Below, piece by piece: positions 17,116-24,930 of a DNA stretch of 35,673 bases. The notes beneath the pieces were generated by a model that did not search any database, was not told the origin of the DNA, and saw only the letters and a program-made list of their open reading frames with translations. Source of the DNA: Gemmataceae bacterium. Lineage in GTDB: Bacteria; Planctomycetota; Planctomycetia; Gemmatales; Gemmataceae. Positions within the stretch are counted from its first letter, which is position 1. Each line of letters starts with the position of its first letter. Location of the stretch: contig JAKEHV010000515.1 in the NCBI GenBank assembly GCA_022614915.1, forward strand, positions 1 through 35,673, written 5' to 3'. Position numbers and translations under genes: made by a program.

Positions 17116-19566
17116 ATGCGTCTCACCTTGACAAGACTGAGCTTCGTCGCGGCGGCTTTGGTGTTCGTGGCAACCTGGAACATAGGCGTCGGCCAGGAGC
17201 AACAGGCGCCGATTGCCAATCCCGGCGTCGATGCATCCGGCGATCCGCTGCCGGCCAACGCGCTCTTGCGATTGGGCACGGCGCGGCTGCGGCACGGCAG
17301 CCGGATTCTGTGTCTGGCCTACGCGCCCACTAGCCGCATGCTGGCCGCGGGCGGCGGCGACGATCCCGTGCGCCTTTGGGACGCCGACTCGGGCAAGGAG
17401 ATCCGCACCCTGCCGGAGCCTTGGGTCTATGCCCTCGCCTTTTCGCCGCGCGGCTCCATCATCGCCACCGCGGGCGCCTTCAAGACCATCCGCCTTTGGG
17501 AAACCGCCACCGGCAAGGAAGCGCACAAGCTCGAAGGCCACACCACTGCCGTCAAAGCGATGGCCATCTCGCCCGACGGCAGCATGCTCGCGTCCGGCAG
17601 CCAGGACGGATTGATCCTTCTATGGGAACTGTTGACGGCGAAGATCATCACGCAGTTCAAAGGCCACACCGACGAGATCACTGCCCTGTCGTTTTCGCCG
17701 GACAGCAGCCAGCTCATCTCCGGCAGCAGCGACCGCACGGTCAAGCTGTGGGATTGCGACAACGGCAAGCTCGTGCGCGGCTGGGACGCGGGCTGCGCGG
17801 TGTCCGCCGTCGCCTTCGGCGAGGAAGGCAAGAGCGTGCTGTCCGCCGGCGACGATCAGCGCGTGCGCGTCTGGAACGCCGTCGACGGCAAGCCGCGCGT
17901 CACGTTGGAAGGACACAAGGGCACCGTCGTCTCCCTCTTGGTTGCGCGCGACGGCAAGACCATCTACTCCGGCGGCGCCGACGGCGCGATTCGCATTTGG
18001 GACTTAACCACGTCCCAGCAGACAGGCGTCATCGCGCGCGACCGGGGCGACAGCGACGCCATGGCCCTCACCAAAGACGGCAAGTTCATCGCCAGCGCGG
18101 GCACGAACAACACCATCCGCATTTTCGAAACGGCATCGCGCAAGGAAGTGATTCCGGCCGCGGGCCCGCAAGCCGGCATCGCCAGCCTCGCTCTGTCGCC
18201 CGATAGCCGTCAGCTTGTCATGGGCGTCGCTACCGGGCTCATCCGCCTTCGCACCGGAACAGACTTCCGACACTGGGAAAGCGGTCACACCGGCGAGTTC
18301 CTGCTCGCCTTCTCTCCCGATGGACAAACCGTCGTATCCGCGAGCGGAACAGATCCCATTCGCTTTTGGAATCCCGAAAATGGCCAAGAGAAAATGCAAC
18401 TGCCCGGCAACCCCGCCGATCCGGTGCTGAGCATTGCGTTCTCGCCCAATGGCCAACACTTGGCGGTGGGACGCAGATTGCAACACGCCGAGTTGTGGGA
18501 CATCGCCGCCAAAAAAATCGTCGAGCAATGGAAATATCCCGGTCCGGTCTACGCATTGGCCTTTTCGCCGGATGGCTCGCGGCTGGCGCTTTCGGGCGCC
18601 GGCAAGATTGCGATGATCCCGCTCAAGAATCCGAAGGAATCTTCCCTGTTCGATAGCAAGGCGGACGCGACCCCCGCCGCGCTCACGACGGTCGCCTCGC
18701 TGGCGTTCTCTCCGGACAGTAAGGTGCTCGCTGCCGGTTGCTACGACGGCGCGATTCGCCTTCTCGACGCCGCCACCGGCAAGGAGTTGCGCGCCATGGA
18801 AGGCCACGGCAACGTCCCCTACGCCCTCGCTTTTTCCAAAGACGGCCGCACGCTTGCTTCGGCAAGCTTCGACAAGACCGTCCGGCTCTGGGAGACCTTC
18901 AGCGGCAGCCAGATTGCTTCGTTCACCGGGCACAGAGGCCCCGTTCCTGCACTGGCGTTCCATGGCGACGGCCGCGGCGTCTTTTCCGGCAGCGCCGATA
19001 CCAGCGTTCTCCTCTGGGACGTGACCGGATTCAGCCCGGCCGGCTTGTTGCCGGCCATGACGCTCAATCCACCCGATCTCGACACCATCTGGAAAGAGCT
19101 GGCGACGGAAAACACGCCTGTCGGCCATCGCGCTTTGTGGAAGCTGGTCGCCGGCGCGCGCGACGGCGTGCCGCACATCGACAAGACCGTCTATTTCGTG
19201 AACCCTTCCTATGTGGACAAGTTGTTCAAAGACTTGAATTCCGACATCTTCGAAGTGCGCAACAAGGCGAGCAAGGAAATCGAAAAGTATGGCCGCTGGA
19301 TGGAAGGCCGGCTCAAGGAGATCCAAAAAAACCCGCCGACCTTAGAAGTGCAAAGGCGCGTGGACCAACTCCTGGCCAAGCTGCAAGTGCCCGGCTCACT
19401 CACTCTCAATCAAGAGCGCTTGCGCATGCACCGCACGATGCTGGCGCTGGAGCAGATCGCCTCGCCGCAAGCGATCGAAGTCTTGGAAAAGCTCAGCGAG
19501 GGCGCGCCGGAGCAATACCTGCAACAAGAAGCGCGGGCTTCGCTGGAGCGCATCCGCGCCAAGTAA
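17116..19566 (+). CDS. Large secreted WD40-repeat protein
   Basis: An 816-residue protein. The start at 17116 follows CAGAGGATC and gives a signal peptide (LSFVAAALVFVATW). About thirteen or fourteen WD40-type blades run from about residue 55 to 645 (for example VRLWDADSG, IRLWETATG, VKLWDCDNG, VRVWNAVDG, IRIWDLTTS, ELWDIAAK, VRLWETFSG, LLWDVTG), enough for two seven-bladed propellers. The C-terminal 170 residues (WKELATENTPVGHRALWKL, later EVRNKASKEIEKYG and LEQIASPQAIEVLEKL) form the helical tail typical of planctomycete WD40 proteins. It is probably an extracytoplasmic scaffold; no enzymatic domain is attached. It has no operon partner. Confidence 0.92.
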   Translation: MRLTLTRLSFVAAALVFVATWNIGVGQEQQAPIANPGVDASGDPLPANALLRLGTARLRHGSRILCLAYAPTSRMLAAGGGDDPVRLWDADSGKEIRTLPEPWVYALAFSPRGSIIATAGAFKTIRLWETATGKEAHKLEGHTTAVKAMAISPDGSMLASGSQDGLILLWELLTAKIITQFKGHTDEITALSFSPDSSQLISGSSDRTVKLWDCDNGKLVRGWDAGCAVSAVAFGEEGKSVLSAGDDQRVRVWNAVDGKPRVTLEGHKGTVVSLLVARDGKTIYSGGADGAIRIWDLTTSQQTGVIARDRGDSDAMALTKDGKFIASAGTNNTIRIFETASRKEVIPAAGPQAGIASLALSPDSRQLVMGVATGLIRLRTGTDFRHWESGHTGEFLLAFSPDGQTVVSASGTDPIRFWNPENGQEKMQLPGNPADPVLSIAFSPNGQHLAVGRRLQHAELWDIAAKKIVEQWKYPGPVYALAFSPDGSRLALSGAGKIAMIPLKNPKESSLFDSKADATPAALTTVASLAFSPDSKVLAAGCYDGAIRLLDAATGKELRAMEGHGNVPYALAFSKDGRTLASASFDKTVRLWETFSGSQIASFTGHRGPVPALAFHGDGRGVFSGSADTSVLLWDVTGFSPAGLLPAMTLNPPDLDTIWKELATENTPVGHRALWKLVAGARDGVPHIDKTVYFVNPSYVDKLFKDLNSDIFEVRNKASKEIEKYGRWMEGRLKEIQKNPPTLEVQRRVDQLLAKLQVPGSLTLNQERLRMHRTMLALEQIASPQAIEVLEKLSEGAPEQYLQQEARASLERIRAK

Positions 19567-19577
19567 AAACTTCTCCT

Positions 19578-19602
19578 GGTTCCCAAAATCCTGTTTGGGA
19601 CC
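19578..19602. repeat. Palindrome between two convergent genes, terminator-like
   Basis: GGTTCCCAAA and TTTGGGACC form a 9-bp stem with one bulged base and a 6-base loop. It lies just after the WD40 stop and before the stop of the convergent gene. There is no strong T-run, so it may be a dispersed repeat rather than a true terminator. Confidence 0.5.
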
Positions 19603-19614
19603 GAGGGTGATCGG

Positions 19615-20340
19615 TCAACCCGCCATTGCGAGCCGCCGTTGCTTGACCGGCGCCGGCTTCTTCGCTTGCGGGTTGCCCGCGTCGATAACCGCGCGGAAAA
19701 CCTGGATGTCCAATCCCGATGCACTGGGCGACGCGGGCTGCCATTGCACTCCCATCGCGAACCAGGTTTCGTTCGTCGATTCGACGGCTTCGATCACGCC
19801 GTCGAGCGCCGTGGCGCCGATGCGGAAGCCGGACGCCAAGCGCTGAATCGCCTGGCGGTGCTCGCTGTTCACGACAATTTCGCCCTCGCCATAGATCTGC
19901 GACAACTGCGTGCCCGGCTGAACCAAAATGGCGTGGCGCAGCCCCGGCTCCGGCGGATGGCGATGCTGAAGGGCGTCGGGCAGTTCGCGCGGCAAGTCTT
20001 CATAATTGATGCCGCCGTACGCCGCGTTCATCGCCAAGAGGCCCTGGTCGATGACCAACAGCGGAAAGCGATTGCTCCGGCACCAAAGACACAGCGATTC
20101 GGCGTCGCCCTGTTTGTTGGGCGCGTTCTTGCCAAAGCCGCACACGACGACGCCTTTGCAGCCGTCTAAAAGCTCGGACCAAGGGGCGTCGCCCTTGGCC
20201 GGCTCGAGAAAGACCGGCTCGGCGCCGGCGGCGATGATAGTGCCCTTGTAGCCGGCGCTCCAGAGGCCGACCCCGCGGCCGGGGCGGGCAATTTCGGAAC
20301 CGTAGACGGCCAAACGGATTGTGGAGGGGGAAGCGAACAT
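19615..20340 (-). CDS. Class-I glutamine amidotransferase-like protein lacking catalytic residues
   Basis: A 241-residue homologue of the PuuD/peptidase C26 gamma-glutamyl hydrolase group. The fold signatures are present: GCKGVVVCGFG, then PLLVIDQGLLAMNAAYGGINYEDLPREL, here read as residues 93-99 and 100-120, then VNSEHRQAIQRLASG and FAMGVQWQP. In active members the nucleophile lies in GICRG; here the same place reads VIDQG with Asp98. The catalytic QWHPE reads QWQPA (Gln201, Ala203), so nucleophile, histidine and glutamate are all replaced. It should be a pseudo-enzyme, perhaps a binding or regulatory protein. AAAGGAG lies ahead of the start. It is divergent from the LigD-type gene. Confidence 0.85.
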   Translation of the reverse strand: MFASPSTIRLAVYGSEIARPGRGVGLWSAGYKGTIIAAGAEPVFLEPAKGDAPWSELLDGCKGVVVCGFGKNAPNKQGDAESLCLWCRSNRFPLLVIDQGLLAMNAAYGGINYEDLPRELPDALQHRHPPEPGLRHAILVQPGTQLSQIYGEGEIVVNSEHRQAIQRLASGFRIGATALDGVIEAVESTNETWFAMGVQWQPASPSASGLDIQVFRAVIDAGNPQAKKPAPVKQRRLAMAG

Positions 20341-20393
20341 ACGGGACTCCTTTCCTCACCAAGACAGGCCAAGCCATGGCCAAAGTGGAGGTT

Positions 20394-20442
20394 TGCAGCT
20401 GCAGGTAAGATTATAGTCAGCTGCTGGCCAGCTGCCAGCAAA
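20394..20442. repeat. CAGCTG-rich palindromic region
   Basis: Several overlapping short palindromes (TGCAGCTGCA; CAGCTG-CTGGC-CAGCTG) occupy the divergent spacer between the pseudo-glutaminase and the LigD-type gene. In form they resemble the palindromes at 1822-1838 and 10104-10118. Confidence 0.45.
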
Positions 20443-20458
20443 AAATGGAACTTTTTTC

Positions 20459-20803
20459 ATGCCGCGCTTCGTGATACTGGAACACGATCACCCCTATCTC
20501 CATTGGGATTTCATGTTGGAACGCGGCGACATGCTCAAGACCTGGAGGTTGGAAAAACCACCGGTGTCAGGCCCCGACAGCCAGACGATTGCGGCAACAG
20601 CTTTGGGCGACCATCGCCTGGCTTATTTGGACTATGAAGGCCCCCTCAGTGGTAATCGCGGCTCCGTCAAACGCTGGGACGCAGGAACTTATGACGTTGT
20701 GCAATGGGAACAGTCCGCCATCGTCATCACCCTGCATGGTTCGCGTATTAATGGATCGGCGCAACTTGAAGGTAACGCTTGGACGTTTGTTAGGTATCGC
20801 TAA
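20459..20803 (+). CDS. Stand-alone LigD-type 3'-phosphoesterase domain protein
   Basis: A 114-residue protein consisting only of the phosphoesterase (PE) module that begins bacterial NHEJ ligase LigD. This domain trims 3' ribonucleotides and phosphates from DNA ends. The active-site pattern is visible: HD-x4-HWDF with His9, His15 and Asp17, and later GDHRLAYLDYEG with His52 and Tyr56, equivalent to His42, His48, Asp50, His84 and Tyr88 of P. aeruginosa LigD. The position of Arg52 of that enzyme is Met19 here (HWDFMLE instead of HYDFRLE). No ligase, polymerase or Ku gene is nearby. There is no good ribosome binding site, but the start is dictated by the conserved MPRFV strand. Confidence 0.82.
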   Translation: MPRFVILEHDHPYLHWDFMLERGDMLKTWRLEKPPVSGPDSQTIAATALGDHRLAYLDYEGPLSGNRGSVKRWDAGTYDVVQWEQSAIVITLHGSRINGSAQLEGNAWTFVRYR

Positions 20804-21007
20804 TAAGACGTGGCACTTCCAACATCCTCGAATTGCGGGAATCTGTCCATGGAATTGCCTGTTTTGTGGCCCCTTCCTTTTGCCTAGTCTGCCGCTTCGG
20901 CCCTTCTCCTCAAGTCCGCCCCACACCCCCGACGATGTTGAACCAACGTACGGCTCGCGGAAGTTCCGTGGCCGCTTTATGTCCGCTAATCCGTGGCTCT
21001 TTCGACC

Positions 21008-22381
21008 ATGCGGAAAGTAGCGGTTCTTTTGATGCTGTTGTCGCCGGCCTGGCTGTTCTGGTCCGCCTGGGGACAAGAGCTATCAGGCAGCCCGATCTTT
21101 TCGCGCTATCGCCAGTTTCGCATTCCGTTCAACGTCCCCGCCGACGGCCGCTACAAACAACTTCAACTTTATGTCTCTACCGATCAAGGCAAGACGTGGC
21201 AGCCGTCCGCGACCGCGCCGCCTGAACTGAAGCAATTTCTGTTCGTTGCCGACCGCGACGGCTACTTTTGGTTCGCGGTGCAAACGCTCGATCTGGACAA
21301 ACGCCTGAACCCGCCGAGCCTCGAAGGCGTCACACCCAGCTTGAAAGTCGTCATCGACACGCTGCCGCCGACGGTGCACTTGCAACCCCTGCAGCCGCGC
21401 GGCCATGAGGTCGGCGTGGCCTGGGACGTGCGCGACGACAATCTCGATCTGGCGGATCGTGAATCCGCCAAGCTGGAATTTCGTCCCGCGGGCAAGGGAC
21501 TTGGCGAGGGAAGTTGGGTCGCGGCGCCGATGCCGCACGCCGCCGCTCAGGCATACTGGAATCCGCAAACGACGACGCCTTTGGAAGTGCGCATGCGCGT
21601 GAAAGACCGCGCCGGCAATGTCGGCGAAGCGACCACCACCATACCCGCGCGCGGCTTCGCTAACGAAAACCCCGCGTTCGGCAACGCTCAGCCCAACCTC
21701 GGCCAGTCGCCCGAACAACAACCCGTATTCAACGGCCCCGCCGAACACGAACGCAAACTCGTCAACAATAAGCGCGTCAGCCTCAACTATGAGCTGAAAG
21801 AAGTCGGACCCTCCGGAGTCTCCGCAGTTGAGCTTTGGTATACGACCGATGGGCGCGGCTGGAACAAGTATCCGCTGCGCTTTGGTGAAGACCCGACGCA
21901 GAAGAACATTGTTTTCGACGTGGTCGGCGAAGGCATTTACGGCATCTCGCTCGTGGCCAAAAGCGGCGTGGGCCTCGGCGAACGCCCGCCGCAGACGGGG
22001 GATCGGCCTCAGGTTTGGATCGAAGTGGATACCACCAAGCCGCTAGTGCAACTGCACAACGTGATGGTCGGCACGGGGCCGGACAAAGGCAAGCTAAGCA
22101 TGACGTGGACCGCACGGGACAAGAATATGCACCCGCAGCCGATCACATTAGCGTACGCCGAACAGCTCTCCGGTCCGTGGACAACGATCGCCGACAAGCA
22201 GCCGAACTCAAGCCGCTATGTGTGGCAAATGCCCGCAGAAATCCCGTATCAATTTCATCTCAAGGTGGAAGCGCTCGACCGCGCCGGCAACATCGGCGAA
22301 GCCGCCACCGAATCGCTTATCAAGGTCGATCTGTCGCAGCCCAAAGTAAAGATTCTTAACGTCGAGCCGGCGGGCAAATGA
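21008..22381 (+). CDS. Secreted Ig/FN3-like beta-domain protein
   Basis: A 457-residue exported protein: signal peptide (VAVLLMLLSPAWLFWSAWG) followed by a chain of beta-sandwich domains. Repeated phrases show the duplication: YVSTDQGKTW and WYTTDGRGW, VVIDTLPPTVHLQPL and VEVDTTKPLVQLH-like segments, and RMRVKDRAGNVGEA and KVEALDRAGNIGEA at the ends of successive domains. These resemble Ig-like or fibronectin type III modules of planctomycete envelope proteins. No catalytic motif is seen; a structural or adhesion role is likely. The start could also be a GTG five codons upstream (20993); neither has a clear ribosome binding site. The 204-base region before it (20804-21007) contains nothing recognisable. 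Confidence 0.75.
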   Translation: MRKVAVLLMLLSPAWLFWSAWGQELSGSPIFSRYRQFRIPFNVPADGRYKQLQLYVSTDQGKTWQPSATAPPELKQFLFVADRDGYFWFAVQTLDLDKRLNPPSLEGVTPSLKVVIDTLPPTVHLQPLQPRGHEVGVAWDVRDDNLDLADRESAKLEFRPAGKGLGEGSWVAAPMPHAAAQAYWNPQTTTPLEVRMRVKDRAGNVGEATTTIPARGFANENPAFGNAQPNLGQSPEQQPVFNGPAEHERKLVNNKRVSLNYELKEVGPSGVSAVELWYTTDGRGWNKYPLRFGEDPTQKNIVFDVVGEGIYGISLVAKSGVGLGERPPQTGDRPQVWIEVDTTKPLVQLHNVMVGTGPDKGKLSMTWTARDKNMHPQPITLAYAEQLSGPWTTIADKQPNSSRYVWQMPAEIPYQFHLKVEALDRAGNIGEAATESLIKVDLSQPKVKILNVEPAGK

Positions 22382-22473
22382 CGTTTATTCCGCAGTGCCC
22401 GAGGCGACGCGTGAACGTGCACCTCATGACGTCTGATTGTCTGCGCAAATGGATTGCATTGGTTTCACCACGG

Positions 22474-22479
22474 TATAAT
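22474..22479 (+). promoter_or_regulatory. Candidate -10 element of the DUF4058-like gene
   Basis: A perfect TATAAT 34 bases upstream of the ATG at 22513. The -35 side is weak (TGGATT at 18-base spacing). Confidence 0.4.
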
Positions 22480-22512
22480 AATCGGTCGACGAGACCAACG
22501 TGAGGGATGACT

Positions 22513-23292
22513 ATGCCAGTTCATAATTGGACACTCGTGGACGCTGGAATATTCCACGATTTCCATTGTTCCTGGATCGTCCATCTTAAGGAGAGCCTCA
22601 ACGACGGCGTTTTGCCGGAGGGCTATTATGCCCTGGCGGAACAGAAGGCGCACATCGTCATTCCAGACGTCATCACTCTTGAGCGCCGCGGAGCCCAGTT
22701 CGACGATCGAAAGTCTCCTTCCGGCCGTGCGCTTGCGGAAACTCCGCCGCGTGTGAAACTGACCTTGCGGCCAAGTGAGATGGCGGCTTATCGCGCTCGG
22801 CAACGCGTCATGACCATTCGGCATGTAAGCGGCGACGAAATCGTCGCGCTGCTCGAAGTCGTGTCACCAGCAAACAAGGATCGCCGTGCCAGCGTGCGCG
22901 ACTTCGTGCAAAAAGCGGTCAGCGCCATGAAGCAAGGCATTCACCACTTGATCTTGGATTTGTTGCCGCCGGGCGAACATGATCCCAGCGGTATGCACGG
23001 CGCGATTTGGGACGACCTGAATGCCGGGGATTATGCCATCGCGGACGACAAGCCGCTCGCGCTTACTTCTTACGCTGTCGATCAACTGCCCGACGCATAT
23101 GTCGAACCCCTTGCCGTGGGCGACGCGCTCCCCGAAATGCCATTGTTCCTCGAGCCCGATCGCTATGTGAACGTTCCCTTGGAAACGACCTACCAAAACG
23201 CCTTTCGCGGATTGCCCGAGCATCTTCGGGAACGACTGCAACAGCCCTCAGATGTCCTCAAACGGGACAATTCGGGCGGCAAATTGCCATGA
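22513..23292 (+). CDS. DUF4058-like protein
   Basis: A 259-residue cytoplasmic protein. The ATG at 22513 is chosen because TGAGGG lies six bases upstream; another ATG two codons earlier overlaps this site. MPVHNWTLVDAGIFHDFH and LNDGVLPEGYYALAEQ at the start and LLEVVSPANKD in the middle are typical of a family common in planctomycetes and cyanobacteria, usually annotated DUF4058. The EVVSPANKD strand with nearby acidic residues resembles a PD-(D/E)XK nuclease-type core, as in Uma2-like proteins, but this is only a resemblance. GIHHLILDLLPPGEHDP and LEPDRYVNVPLETTYQ are further conserved segments. The gene is monocistronic. Confidence 0.75.
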   Translation: MPVHNWTLVDAGIFHDFHCSWIVHLKESLNDGVLPEGYYALAEQKAHIVIPDVITLERRGAQFDDRKSPSGRALAETPPRVKLTLRPSEMAAYRARQRVMTIRHVSGDEIVALLEVVSPANKDRRASVRDFVQKAVSAMKQGIHHLILDLLPPGEHDPSGMHGAIWDDLNAGDYAIADDKPLALTSYAVDQLPDAYVEPLAVGDALPEMPLFLEPDRYVNVPLETTYQNAFRGLPEHLRERLQQPSDVLKRDNSGGKLP

Positions 23293-23297
23293 ACTTT

Positions 23298-24767
23298 CTA
23301 CGAAAGGACTTGCTTGATCACTTCGCCTTGGCAGGCGACGACGGGCCGGCCCAGGCGGTCATGGATTTCGCGCGTCGGTTCGATCCCTAAACAGTGCAGG
23401 ATGGTCGCCGTCAGGTCTTGGGGTTGCACCCGGCCGTCGCGGGGTTGGGCGCCCATGGCGTCGGAAGCGCCGTGGACGATGCCGCCGCGGATGCCGCCGC
23501 CGGCCAGCGCCACGGAAAAGACCGGGCCCCAGTGGTCGCGGCCGCCGCGGTTGTTGAAGCGCGGCGTTCGGCCAAATTCCGCCATGCACACAACCAGGGT
23601 CTCGTCGAGCATGCCGCGCTGGCTGAGATCTTCCAACAGGGCGGCGAAGGCCTGGTCCATGGGCGGTACGAGTACCGTGCGCAGCCGCTCGCTTTCTTGG
23701 GTGTGCGAATCCCAACACGGATTGTCGGGAGGTTCGTCCGGACCGCGATACCAGTTCACTTGCACGAGACCGACACCCGCCTCGATCAGCCGCCGCGCCA
23801 AGAGGACGCTTTGGCCAAAGGGGCTGCGGCCATAGCGATCGCGCATGACCGCCGGCTCGCGCTCGAGCTGCACAGCGCCGCCGCTTTGCGCCGACAAGAG
23901 AATGTCGAAAGCGCGCTGTTGTTGCCGGTTGTAGGTTTCCAGCATGCCGCTTTCGGCGACGCTGCCCAGTTGCCGGTCGAGACGTTCCAGCAAGGTATGC
24001 CGGCTACCCAGGCGCGGCAACGGCGTTTGGTTGTCGAGCGAAAACTCCGGAATGCGAAACTGCGCTGCCCCGGGTTGACAAGTAAAGAGCCAAGGATCGG
24101 CGGCGCGGCCCAAGAATCCCGAATCCTGTCCCGGCCAAACCGACCCGTCCGTGTTGAAAATCCTATGCGGCAGCCGGATGGAGGGCGGCAGCGGCGAGCC
24201 GGGCGCCGCGCGCCCCTGGCCCCTCTGCCCTCGCCCCTCATTGCGTAAAGATTGAACGAGAGCGCCGAGCGAGGGCCAGTCGTTGGGCGCGCCGGGGTTG
24301 GCGTTTTCGAAGTTCATCGGCACGTGCGGCCGGCCGGTCATCATGTAATAGCCGCTGGAAGAATGGGCGTTGTCGCCTGTGGACATGGCCCGCAAGATGG
24401 CGAGTCGGTCCGTCCAGCGCGCCAGCCGCGGCATTAGCTCGCAGATCTGAATGCCCGGAACCGCCGTGGCGATGGGACCAAAGTCGCCGCGCACTTCGGC
24501 GGTCGCATCGGGCTTTGGGTCCCACGTCGAGTGTTGCGGCGGCGCACCCATCAGAAAGAGAACGATGCACGACTTGGCGCGGCCAAAGGCTGAATTCCCT
24601 CTCTGCTGTTGGGAGACGGGTTGGGGGCGAGGGGCCGAAGCCTGGGCACGGCTGCCGAGCAGGGCCGGCAGCGACAAACCCAAGGCGCCGAGTCCGCCCA
24701 GGCGCAGCATCTCGCGCCGCGTCAATCGATCGCACAAACGCGCGTCAGCGCCAAACACGGGCAGCAT
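23298..24767 (-). CDS. DUF1501 protein, Tat-exported
   Basis: A 489-residue protein of the DUF1501 family, abundant in planctomycetes, with an alkaline-phosphatase-like (sulfatase-like) fold and unknown substrate. The N-terminus has a twin-arginine signal (TRREMLRLGGLGALGLSLPA). Family landmarks are FLMGAPPQHSTWDPKP, GDNAHSSSGYYMMTGRPH, VNWYRG, WDSHTQ, MAEFGRTPRFN, DHWGPVFSVALAGGG and the C-terminal DLTATILHCLGI. In planctomycetes such genes usually pair with a DUF1549/DUF1553 cytochrome-like gene; none is adjacent. Two segments look like in-frame repeat insertions: RPQPVSQQQRGN after the signal (24594-24638) and GRGQRGQGRAAPGSPLPP (24186-24243). The start has GGGGGAAAG upstream. Confidence 0.92.
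   Translation of the reverse strand: MLPVFGADARLCDRLTRREMLRLGGLGALGLSLPALLGSRAQASAPRPQPVSQQQRGNSAFGRAKSCIVLFLMGAPPQHSTWDPKPDATAEVRGDFGPIATAVPGIQICELMPRLARWTDRLAILRAMSTGDNAHSSSGYYMMTGRPHVPMNFENANPGAPNDWPSLGALVQSLRNEGRGQRGQGRAAPGSPLPPSIRLPHRIFNTDGSVWPGQDSGFLGRAADPWLFTCQPGAAQFRIPEFSLDNQTPLPRLGSRHTLLERLDRQLGSVAESGMLETYNRQQQRAFDILLSAQSGGAVQLEREPAVMRDRYGRSPFGQSVLLARRLIEAGVGLVQVNWYRGPDEPPDNPCWDSHTQESERLRTVLVPPMDQAFAALLEDLSQRGMLDETLVVCMAEFGRTPRFNNRGGRDHWGPVFSVALAGGGIRGGIVHGASDAMGAQPRDGRVQPQDLTATILHCLGIEPTREIHDRLGRPVVACQGEVIKQVLS
24186..24243. repeat. Repeat-like GC-rich insertion in the DUF1501 gene (middle)
   Basis: Consecutive C-rich runs (GCCCCTGGCCCCTC, then GCCCTCGCCCCTC) encode GRGQRGQGRAAPGSPLP on the minus strand. 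The style matches the other GC-rich elements; the exact boundaries are unclear. Confidence 0.5.
24594..24638. repeat. Repeat-like GC-rich insertion in the DUF1501 gene (N-terminal)
   Basis: The segment 24611-24636 (GGGAGACGGGTTGGGGGCGA and six more bases) aligns with 29012-29037 in the ygfZ gene at 21 of 26 bases. With the preceding CCCTCTCTGC it forms an imperfect hairpin. Confidence 0.6.
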
Positions 24768-24792
24768 GGCTTTCCCCCAAGTCCTTGCGTCG

Positions 24793-24832
24793 GCGTTTGG
24801 TTGATAATACCCTGACCGAAAGCCAAACGCAA
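24793..24832 (-). promoter_or_regulatory. Candidate promoter with inverted repeat for the DUF1501 gene
   Basis: On the minus strand TTGCGT (24827-24832) is 17 bases from TATTAT (24804-24809). A perfect inverted repeat GCGTTTGG (24793-24800) and CCAAACGC (24823-24830) has one arm in the -35 region and the other near the expected transcription start, a possible operator for a dimeric regulator. Confidence 0.45.
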
Positions 24833-24930
24833 ATGAGACTTCGAATTCATAACGGTCGATCGGTAACCGAAAATCGTCTTAGTGTTGTCGCGCCGCAAGT
24901 GATCTGCGTGAGTTAGGACTGCTTCGAGTC

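Noticed and set aside
18004..19326. A 440-codon minus-strand frame opposite the large WD40 gene
   Set aside because: Antisense shadow of WD40 repeats; no start signal or recognisable domain.
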